NCBI GenBank assembly: GCA_021397835.1
Contig: JAJFZO010000272.1
Span: 248,001-312,000 of the forward strand
Reading direction: 5' to 3'
DNA length: 64,000 nt
DNA from: Moringa oleifera
Taxonomy: Eukaryota; Streptophyta; Magnoliopsida; Brassicales; Moringaceae
Made by a program: the position numbers and the translations under genes. Below, one piece after another: positions 48,901-60,900 of the stretch (positions are counted from its first letter, which is position 1; the number at the start of each line of letters is the position of its first letter). The notes below the pieces were generated by a model, which ran no database searches, was not told the origin of the DNA, and saw only the letters and a program-made list of their open reading frames with translations.

Positions 48901-51900
48901 TCTTTCAAAGCCGACGTGAGTGTCTGCCAACACAAGCGATGCCCGTGCATAAGTTTTTGGGCTCTCCCAATGCCCACTACTACTACTATGTCATCGTTCA
49001 ACTCCTTCTGTGGTTGGATTCATGTCTAGCTGTGCAACCAACTGCTAGTGATTATCAAAGGGTCGTCGTTGGGCTCCCTCAGTGCTGACACTAGCGTTTC
49101 CCAATGCCATCTTTTGCCAACACCTATAACTACCCCGTAAATAAAGCTGGACAGTCATTTGGCTCTTTTGGTGCTCGCCCTTGCATCTACTTATGCTAGT
49201 GACTGCCCGGCTATAGTCGTTGGGCTCTCTCAATGATCATTGGGCTTCCATGGTCCTAGTACTAGCAGTTACAGACATCAACAATGGTCTCATAAAAATG
49301 ACAGGGCAGCCCCTAAGTTCCTCTAGTGTCAGTGCCTATGTCTGCCATCACCAATAATTACCCCGCAGTAGTAGTAAAGGAGCCATTGGGTCCCCTCAAA
49401 GTTTGCATGAGGGTCTACTAGCACCAGCGACTTCTTCATAATAGTCATTCGACTTTTCAAATGCCAACCATTACTACTAGGGCATCGTTAAGCTCCTCTA
49501 CTGCTTGCCCTCGCGACAACCTACGCCAACGACAATCGTTACGCCATCATTGGGGGAACCCAGTGCACATATCTATCGATACTAGCAGCTCTTACAAGGG
49601 TCATTGCATAGCTCTCCTAGTGCTCGTTCTAGCCTCTACCAATACCGACGTCTACCCTAATATCGGTCGTTGGGCTCTTCCAACACCAGCAACTGTCATG
49701 CAGTTATCGCTAATGTCTGTTGGTGCTTACACTAGCGTCTATCGACATGAGCAACTGTGTGCAAAAATAGCTGAGAAGTCTCTTAGTTCGCCTCGTGTTG
49801 ACATTGATGTCTGACCAACAAAAAATGCTCTGCAGTAGTAGTTAAGTAGTCATTGGTTCCCCCAAAATTGGAGTGAGCATCTGTCAGCACCAACAACTTT
49901 CTCCCAGTAGTTGTTGGGCTTTCCCAATACCAACAACAATCACGCAATCATCATTGTCGTTAGTCTCCCTTGGTGCTGGCACTAACGTCTATCGACACTA
50001 GCAATTACTCGTCGCAATGGTAGAGAAATCTTTTGGTCCACCTAGTGTTGGCGTCGACGTGTGCCAACACCAATAACTACCCTATAATAGTAGTTGGGTG
50101 ATCGTTGAGTTCCCTAAAAACAGGCCCAACCATTTACCTGCCCCAACAACTTCCCAACAGCCGTCGTTAGGCTCTCCTAACGCTAGTAATGACTGCCATT
50201 GGGTAATCATTGGGCAACCCAGCATAGATGTTTAGCAGCTTTAGTGACTATCATTGGGTCTTTGTTGAGTTTTGTTTGTCCTAGCACAAGCATCTACCAG
50301 CATCAACGATTACCCAACAGCAGTCATGGGGCTTTATCAATGCGAGCAATTATCATTGGGTCATTGCTACGTTGTCTCGGTGCTAGTACTAGCGTCTTTT
50401 GATGCTGACAACTACCCCACAATAATGGTTGGGCAGTACTTGGATTCCTCTATGCTGGTGTCGTCATCCGCCAGCACTAATAACTACCCCACAATAATAA
50501 CTTGGCAGTAGTCGTTGCTTCCCCCAAAGCTAAAGTGAGCATCTACCAGAACCTATAACTTTCCTGCAATAGTTGTTGGGCTTTCATAATACAAGCAATA
50601 ATCATGCGGTCATCGTTAGTCTCCCCCAGTGTTAGCACTGGCACTTATCGACACTAACAACTGCCCATTGCAATAGTAGGGAAGTCTTTTAGTTCACCTC
50701 GTTCTCGAGTCGACATGTACCAACACTAATAACTACTCCACAATAGTAGCTGAGCAATCATTGAGTTCTGTAAAAATAAGCACGAGCATTTGTTTGCCCC
50801 AATGACTTTCCAACAGCCATCGTTAGGCTCTCCTAACAATAACAATGACTGCCATTGGACAATCATTGGGGTAACCCAGTACAGATCGTTGGCAGCTTTA
50901 GTGACTATCGTTTATTCTTCGCAGAGTTTCGTTTGTGCTAGCACTGGCAGCTACTAGCGTCAACAATTACCTAACAGTAGTCTTTGGACTCTAACAATAT
51001 AATTAACAATCATTGGGTCGTCGCTAGGTTGCCCTAGTGCTAGTACTAGCATTTATCGAGGCTAACAACTACCTCGCAATAATGATTGGGTAGTTCTTGG
51101 GTTCCTCTCAAGCTGTTCATCAACTGCTAGCACTAATAACTACCCTATGACAATAACTCTACAGTCGCTAGGTTCCTTCAAAGCTGGCACCAGTGTCTAC
51201 CAGCAACAGTGACATCCCAGTATAAGTATTTGGGCTCTCCCGATTCCCAGACTACTGCTACATCGTTGTTTGACTCCTTTTGTGGTTGCCTTCATGTCTA
51301 CCTATGCTACCACTAGGCTAATGCTACGAAAACCTAACGCAGATGTCTGTTAAGGCTCGCGACTGTCGCCAGGTCATTACAGAGTTGCTCTAGTACTGAC
51401 GCTGCGATCTACTAACATCTATGATTACTTAATAACAATCGTTGTGCTATCTTAAATCTAACGACTATAAAAAAGTCGTCGCTGGGCTCCCCTGATGTTG
51501 GCACTAGCATTTTCCAATGTTGTCTCTTGCCAACACTTGTAATTACCCATAGGAAAAGTTAAACAGTCGTTTGGCTCTTTTAGTGCTTGCCCTCGTATCT
51601 ACCTATGCCAGTGACTCCTAACTATAGTGATTGAGCTCTCCCAACACGAGCAACGGTCATGAGGTGATCGTTGGGCTTCCTTGGTGCTACTACTAGCGTT
51701 CATAGACATCAGCAATTACCTTGCAAAAATGATCAGGCTGCCCTTAAGTTCCCTTACTGTCAGCATTGATGTGTGCCAACACTACTAACTACCTCGCAAT
51801 AGTAGAAAAGGAGCCATTGGGGCCCCTCAAAGTTGGCACAAGGGTCCACTAGCATAAGTGACTTCTTCATAACAGTCATTGGGCACTCCCAATGCCAACC

Positions 51901-54900
51901 ATTACTACTCAGGCATCGTTAAGCTCCTCTATTGCTTGCCCTCGTGACTACCTATGCGAACAACAATTGTAAGGCCGTTGATGGGGTTAGCCAGCATAGA
52001 TCTCTACTGACATCAGCAACTCTCGCAGTGCTATTGCATAGTTCCCCCAGTGCTAGCACTCGCCTCTACCAGCGTTGACGACTACCTCGACATCAATCGT
52101 TGGGCTCTTCCAACACCAGCAACTATCATGCAATCATCGTTAGCATCCCCACGTGCTGGCACTGGCATCTATCAATATGAGCAATTGCTTGCAAAAAGAG
52201 CTGAGAAGTCTTTTGGTTCCCTTCATGTAGTTATTGGTGTCTACCAACACAAATAACTGCTCCACAGTAGTAGTTGAGTAGTTGTTGGTTCCCCCAAAGC
52301 TGGAACGAGCATCTGTTAGCACCAACAACTTTCCCATAATAGTTGTTGGGCTTTCCCAATATAAGCAGCAATCATGAGGTCATCGTTAATCTCCCCCGAT
52401 GTTGGCACTAGCGCCTATCAACACCAGCAATTGCCCACCGCAATAGCAAAGAAGTCTTTTGCATCAGTTAGTGTTGGCGCTGATGTGTCCCACACCAATA
52501 ACAACCCCACAATAGTAGTTGGGCAATCATTGGGTTTCCAAAAAATAAGTGTGAACATCTGCCTGCCCCAATAATTTCCAACAACCGTTGTTAAGCTCTC
52601 CTAACGTCAACAATGACTTCCATTAGGCAATCATTGGGGGGTAACCTAGCGTAGATATTTTATGGCTTTAATGGCTATCGTTGGGTCTTTGTTAAGTTTT
52701 GATTGTCCTAGCATTAGCATCAAGGACTGCTTAACAGTAGTCATTGGGCTTTACTAATGTAAGCGACTATGATTGGGTCATCGTTAGGTTGCCCTAGAGC
52801 TAGTACTAACATCTGTCGATGCTAACAACTACCCACAATAATGGTTGGGTAGTCCTTAGGTTTCTCTTATTCTGGTGTCATCATCTGCTAGCACGAATAA
52901 GTACCCGATAATAATAACTCGACAGTCGCTCGGTTTCTTCAAAGCTGGCGTGAGTGACTGCCAATACTAGTGTCATCCTTGCATAAGTTTTTGGGCTCTC
53001 CTAGTGCCCACTACTACTGCCACATCATCATTTTACTCCTTTTATGGTTGCCTTCATCTCTACGTGTACTAGCAACTGCCACTAGGCTAACACAAGAAAA
53101 ACTCAACACTGATATTTGCTAAGGCCCACGATTGTCGCTAGGTCATTGCGGAGATTCTCTAGTACTGATGCTACGATCTACTAGCATCTATGATTACTTG
53201 ACAACAGTCGTTGGGCTGTCTTAAATCCAGTGACTATTAGAGGGTTGTCACTAGGCTACCTTGATGTCGGCGCTAGCGTTTCCCACTGCCATCTTCTACC
53301 AACACCTATAACTACCCTGTAACAAAAGTTAGACAGTAATTCGACTCTTTTAATGCTTGCCCTCGCGTTTACCGATGCCAGTGATTGCCTAGCTTTAGTC
53401 GTTAGGCTCTCTTAACAGCAGCGACGATTATGGGGTGATCGTGAGGCTTCACTAGTGTTAGTACTAGCATTTATAAACATGGGCAACTACCTCACAGAAA
53501 TAACAGGGCTGCCCCTAAGTTCCCCTAGTGTCTGCGTTAGTGTCTGCCAACACAAGTAACTACCCGCTGTAGTAGTAAGGGAGCCATTGGGTCCCCTCAA
53601 AGTTGGCACGAGTGTCTACCAGCAACAGCGACTTTTTCATAATAATCATTGGGCACTCCCAATGCCAATCACTATTACTAGGGCATCGTTAAGCTCCTCT
53701 ATTGCTTGCCCACATGACTACCTATGCCAGCGATAATCATTAGGCCATCGTTGGGGGAACCTAGCAAATCTCTACCGACACTAGCAACTCTTGCTGGGTC
53801 ATTGCATAGCTCCTCTAATGCTCGCGCTAGCCTTTACCAGTGCCAATGACGACCCCAACATCAATCGTTGGGCTGTTCCAACACCAGCAACTGTCATGTA
53901 GTAATCACTAGTGTCATCATCTGCTGGCACTAATAACTACCCCGTAATAATAACTCGACAGTTGTTGGGTTCCTTCAAAGCTGGGATGAGTGTCTCCCAG
54001 CACCAGCATCATCCAAGCATAAGTATTTGGCTATCTCAGTGCCTATCACTACTGCTACATTGTCGTTTGACTCCTTCATGTCTACCTATGCTAGCAACTA
54101 CCACTAGGCTAACAATGGGAAAGACTAACGTTGATGTCTGCTAGGGCCTACGACTATTGCCAGATTATTGCAGAGTTGCTCTAGTATTGACGTTGCAATC
54201 TACTAGCATATGCGATTCCTCGATAATAGTTAATGTGCTGTCCTAAATCCAGTGACTATCAAAGGGTTGTTGTTGGGCTTCCTTTATGCTGACGCTAGCG
54301 TTTCCCAATGTCGTCTTCTGTCAACACCTATAACTACCCCGTAACAAAAGTTAGATAGCCATTTGGCTCTTTAGTTCTTGCCCTCATGTTTGCCTATGCT
54401 AGTGACTGCCTAGCTATAGTTGTTAAGCTCTTCCAATAGTAGTGACAGTCATGGGGTGATCATTAGGCTTCCTTAGTGCTAATATTAGTGTTTATAGACA
54501 TCAACAATAACCTTGCAAAAATGATAAGGCTACCCCTAGGTTCCCGTAGTGGCAGCGCTGATGTCTGTCAACACTAGTAACTGCTTTGCTATAGCAGCAT
54601 GGCAGCCGTTGGGTCCCTTCTAAGTTGGCACGAGGGTCTACTAGCACCAGCGAGTCCTTCACAATAATCATTGGCCTCTCTTAATGCCAATCACTACTAG
54701 TAAAGTGTCGTGAAGCTCCTCTAGTGCTTGCCTTTGTGTTTACCTATGCTAATAATAACCGTTAGGCCATCATTGGGAGAACCTAGTGCAGATCTCTATT
54801 GACAACAGCAGCTCTCACTGGGTCATTTCATAGCTCCCCTAATGCATGCATTGGCCTCTACCATTAGCGACAACTGCCTCGACATCAGTCGTTGGGCTCT

Positions 54901-57900
54901 TCCAACACTAGCAACTATCATGCAGTCATCACTAGTGTCCAACGGTGCCAGCCCTGGCATCGATGGACATGAACAATTGTGTGCATAAATAGCTGAGAAG
55001 TCTCTAGGATCACCTCGTGCTGACATCAGTGCAGGCCAACATCGACAATTGCCCAACAGTAGTAACTAAGTAGTCGTTGGTTCCCCCAAAGCTGGAACGA
55101 GCATTTGCCAGCACCAACAACTTTCTTGCAGTAGTTCTTGCGCTTTCGCAATATGAACAACAGTCATTCAGTCATCGTTAATCTCCCTCAATGCCAACAC
55201 AAGCGTCTATCGACACCAGCCATTGTGTGCCGTAATATGATTGAAGGCTTTTGGTTCACCTATGCTGGCGTCGGCATGTGCCAACACCAATAACTACCCC
55301 ACAATAGTAGTTGGGCAATCATTAGGTTCCCTAAAAATTATCGTGATCATCTGCCTGCCATAACAACTTCCCAACAGCCGTCGTTAAGCTCTCGTAATGC
55401 CAATAACAACTTTCATTGCGCAATTATTGAGGTAACCCAACATAAATGTTTGGCATCTTTAGTGACTATCGTTGGGTCTTCGTTGAATTTTGTTTGTTCT
55501 AGCACCCATACCTACGAGCATCAATGACTGCCTAATAGCAATCATTGGGCTCTACTAATGCGAGTGACCATCATTTGGTCATCGCTAGGTTGCCCCGGTG
55601 CTAGTACTAGTGTCTATCAATGCTAACAACTACCCTGTAATACTTATTGGACAGTCCTTATATTTTTTTTTATGCTCGTACCATCATCTGCCAGCACTAA
55701 TAACTACCTCGCAACAATAACTCGGCACCCACTAGGTCCCTTCAAAGCTGACGCGAGTGTGTGCCAGCACTAGCGACATCCTTGCATAAGTTTGTGGGCT
55801 TTCCTTATGCCTATTACTACTGCTATGTCGCCATTCGACTCCTTCTGTGGTTGCCTTCATGTCTACTTGTGCTGGCAACTTCTACTAGGCTAATGTAAGG
55901 GAAACCCAATGCTGATGTCCAAAAAGGCCCGTGACAGTCGCTAGGTCACTACTGAGTTGCTCTAGTACTGACACTACGATCTATTAGCATCTGCGGTTGC
56001 CCGACAATAGTGGTTAGGCTATCCTAAATCAAATGACGATTGAAAGGTTGTCGTTGGTCTCCTCCAGTGCCAACATTGGCATTTCCCAATGCCATCCTCT
56101 GCCAACACCTATAACTAGCCCACAACAAATGCTGGACAGTCATTTGCTTTTTTAGTGCTTGCCCTCGCGTTTACTTATGCCAGTGACTGCCTAGCTATAG
56201 TCGTTGGGCTTTCCCAACACCGGCGACGATCATTAGGCTTCCCTAATGCTAGTACTAGCATTTATAGACATCAGAACCTACCTCACAAAAATGACAGGGC
56301 TCTTCCAACACCAATAACTATCATGCAGTCATCGCTAGTATCCCTCGGTGCTCACACTAGCGTTTATCAACTTAAGCAACTGCATGCAAAAATAACTAAA
56401 AAGTCTCTTGGGTCGCCTCGTGATGACATCGGTGTATGCCAACACCAACAACTACCCTATAGTAATAGTTAAGTAGTGGTTGGTTCCCTCAAAGCTAGAG
56501 TGAGCATCTACCAGCGCCAACAATGTTCCTGCAGTAGTTGTTGGGCTTTCCCAATACGAACAATAATCATACGATCATCGTTAGTTTCCCTCGTGTTGGC
56601 ACAAGCATCCATCAACACGAGCAATTACCCGACGCAATAGTAGGAAAGTCTTTTGGTTCACCTAGTGCTAGCATCGACGTGTGCCAACACCAATAACTAC
56701 CCCCAATAGTAGTTAGGCAATAATTGGTTCCCTCAAAACAAGCGCGAGCATCTGCCTACCCCAACGACTCTGTCGTTAGGCTCTCCTAATGCTAACAACA
56801 ACTACCATGGGGCAATCATTGTGGAAGCCTAGGATAGATGTTTGGTAGCTTTACTGACCATCGTTAGGTCTTCACTGAGTTTAATTTGTGCTAGCACTGG
56901 TATCTACCAGAATCAACGATTGCCTAACAACAGTTATTGGGCTCTACTATTGCGAGAAACCATCATTCGGTCGTCATTAGGCAACCTTGGTGCTATTACT
57001 AGCATCTGTTGATGTTGACAACTACCCCGCAATAATGGTTGGGCAGTCCTTGAGTTCCTTTTATGTTGGTGTCATCATATGAGACCACTAATAACTACCT
57101 CGCAACAATAACTCAACAGTCATTTGGTTCCATCAAAGTTGGCGCGGATGTCTGCAAGCACCAGCGATGTCCTTGCCTGAGTTTTTGGGCTCTCCGAGTG
57201 CCCACTACTACTGCTACGTTTTCCTTCGACTCCTTCTGTGATTGCCTTCATCTCTACTTATGCCGGCAACTGCCACTACGCTAACACTAAGGAAACTCAA
57301 CGCTGATGCCTGCTAAGGCCTACGACTATCACTTGATCATTGCTGAGTTGCTCTAGTACTAACACTACAATCTACTAACATGTTCGAATGCCTGACAACA
57401 GTTATTGGGTTGTCCTAAATCCAGTGACTATCAAAGGGTTGTCACTAGGCTCTTTTGGTGCCTACACTAGCGTTTCCCAATGTTGTCTTCTCCCAACATT
57501 TATAACTACCCTACAACAAAAGCTGAATGCTCATTCTACTCTTTTAGAGCTTGCCATCACATCTACCTACGCAATTAACAGCCTAGCTATAATCGTTGGG
57601 CTCTCCCAACACTAGGAACGGTCAAGAGATGATCGTTGGGCTTCCCTAGGGCTAGTACTAGCATTTACAGACATCGACAACTGCCATGCAAAAATAATAG
57701 GGCTGTCACTACGTTCCCCCTAGTGTCAATGCTGATATCTGCCAACATCAAAAACTACCCCATAGTAGTAGTAAGGTAACCGTTAGATCCCCTCAAAGTA
57801 AGCACGAGGGTCTATTAGCACCAGTGACTTCATCACAAAAGTCATTAGGCTCTCCTAATGCCAAACACGACTACTAGGGCATCGTTAAGCTCCTTTAGTG

Positions 57901-60900
57901 CTTGCCCTTACGACTATCTACATGAGTGACAATCATTAGCCCATCCTTAGGGGAACCTAACGCAGATCTCTACCAACACCAGCAGCTGTCACTGGGTTAT
58001 TTCATAGTGCCCCCAATGCTGATGCTAGCTTCTACTAATGTTGATGACTTGACATCAATCGTTAGGCTCTTCAAACACCAGCAACTTTCAGGCACTTATC
58101 GCTAATGTTCTTGAGTGCTGGTACTAGCGTTTATCGACAAAAGCAATTGCCTGTAAGAATAGTTGAGAAGTCTCTTGGTTCGCCTCGTGCTGACATTGGT
58201 GTGTACCAACACCAATAACTGCCCAACAGTAGTAGCTGAGTAATCATTAGTTCCCTCAAAGCTGGAGCGGGCATTTGTTAACACAAATAATGTTCCCACA
58301 GTAGTTGTTGGGCTTTCCTAATGCCAGCAATAACCATGCGATCATCGTTAGTTTCCACTAATGTTGACATTGGTGCTTATCGGCACCAGCAACTGCTTAC
58401 AACAATAGGAGTGAAATCTTTTAGTTCACCTAATGCTAGCGTCGGCGTGTGCCAACATCAATAACTACCCCACTATAGTAGTTAGGCAATCATTGGGTTC
58501 CCTAAAAGTAAGTGCGAGCATGTGCCTGCCTCAATGACTTCCCAATAGTGATCGTTAGGCTCTCTTAACGCCAACAACGACTACCATTGGGCAATCATTA
58601 GGGCCACCCAGCGTAGATGTTTGGTAGCTTTAGTGACTATTGTTGGGCCTTTGTTGAGTTTTGTTCGTGCTAACACTGGCATCCATGACCATCAATGACT
58701 GCCCAACAGCAATCATTAGGCTCTACCAATGTGAGCGATGCTAACAACTACCTCACAATAATGGTTGGGTAGTCCTTGGGTTCCTCTTATACTCGTGTCA
58801 TCTTCTACCAATACTAATAAATACCCCGCAACAGTAACTCAGTTGTCGCTGGGTTTCTTCAAAGGTAGCGCGAGTTTCTGCTAGCACTAGGACGTCTATA
58901 CATAAGTTTTTGAGCTCTTTTAGTGCCCACTATTGCTGCTGCATCGTCATTCGACACCTTCTGTGATTGCGTTCATGTTTGCATATGCTAGTAGCCACCA
59001 CTAGTCTAATACTAGGAAAACCCAACGTTGATGTTTACTCAAGCCCGTGACCGTTGCTAGGTCATTGCTGAGTTGCTCTAGTACTTATGCTGTGATCTAT
59101 TGCCATTTCAAATTACTTGACAACACTTGTTGGGCTGTCCTAAATCGAGTGACTATCAAAGCATCCTCTAATCGAACACTAGCGTCTCCTAATGCCATTT
59201 TCTGCCCACACCTATAACTATCTCACAACAAAAGCTAGATAGTCATTAGGCTCTTTTAGTGCTTGCCCTTGTGTGTACTTATGCTAGTGACTGCCTAACT
59301 ATAGTCATTAGGCTCTCCCAACACTAGCGATGGTCATGAGGTGATCGTTGGGCTGCCTCTGTGCTTGTACTAGCATTTACAAACATCGATAACTGCTTTA
59401 GAGAAATGAGACGGGTGTCCCTAGATTCCTCATTAAAGTCGGCCTCAGTGTCTGCCAAAACCAGTAACAACCCGACAATAGTAGCAAGGTAGCCGTTAGG
59501 TCCCTTCAAAGTTGGCACGAGGGTTTATAGCACCAACAACTTCTTCATAACAGTCATTGGGCCCTTTCAATGCCAAGCACTACTGCTAGGGCGTCATTAA
59601 GCTCCTTTAATGCTTGCCCTTGCGTCTACCTACGCCAACGATAATCGTTAGGCCATTGTTGGGGGAACTTAATGCAGATCTCTATCAACACCAGTAACTG
59701 TCGTTGGGTCATTACATAGCTCCCTCAGTGCTGGTGCTGGCCTCTATTAGTGCCGACGATTACCTTAACATCAGTTGTTAGACTCTTTTAACATAAGCAA
59801 CTGTCATGCAGTCATCTCTAGTGTCCCCCGGTGAGGACACTCGAGTCTATCGACATGAGAAACTGCATGCAAAAATAAGTGAAAAGTCTCCTATTTGCCT
59901 CGTGCTGACATCGGTGTCTGACAAGCCCCAACAATTGCCCCATAATAATGGCTAAGTAGTTGTTGGTTCGCCCAAAGATAGAGTGAACATCTATCAGCAC
60001 AAACAACTTTCTTATAGTAATTATTGGTCTTCTTGAATACCAGCAATAGTCATGCGGTCATTATTAGTCTCCCCCGACCCTGGCATTCATATCTATCAAC
60101 ACGAGTAACAGCCCACACCAATAAGAGGGGAGTCTTTTGGTTCACCTAGAGCTGGCGTTGGCGTGTGCCAGCACCAATGACTACCCTACCATAGTACTTG
60201 GGCAATCGTTGAATTCCATAAAAACAAGTGCGCACATCTGCCTACCCTAATGACTTTCCAATAGCAGTCGTTAGGCTCTACTAATGCCAACGACGACTGC
60301 CATCAGGCAATCCAGCGTAGATGTTTAGTAGCTTTAATGACTATCATTAGGTATTTGTTGAGTTTCATTTTTGCAAGCACTCACATTTATGAGCATCAAC
60401 GACTGCTTAACAACATTCATTGGGCTTTACCAATGCGAGCGATCATAACAATTACCCCACAATAATGATTGGGCAATCCTTGGGTTCCTCTTATGCTTGT
60501 ATCATCATCTGCCAACGCTAATAACTACACTGTAACAATAACTTTCGCTAGGTCATTGCTGAGTTGCTCTAGTATTGATGCTGCAATCTGCTAACGACTG
60601 CAATTACCCGACAATAGTTGTTTGGTTGTCCTAAATTTAGTGACTATCAAAGGGTCATCACTGGGCTCTTCCGGTGCCGTCACTAGCATGTCACAATGAT
60701 GAATTTTGCCAACACCTATAAATACCCCGTAAAAAAAGCTCGATGGTCATTGGGCTCTTTTAATGCTTGCCCTCGAGTTTACCTACACTAGTGACTGCCT
60801 AGCTATAGTTGTTGGGCTCTCCCAACAAGAGTGACGGTCATGGGGTGATCGTTGGGCTTCCGTGGTGCTAGTACTAGTGGTTGCACATACCAACAACTAC

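Noticed and set aside
49461..49814. 117-codon open frame, the longest in the satellite, as a gene
   Set aside because: It lies wholly inside a satellite unit, equivalent units break it at different places, and overlapping minus-strand frames are just as open. No domain, signal peptide or gene context is visible.
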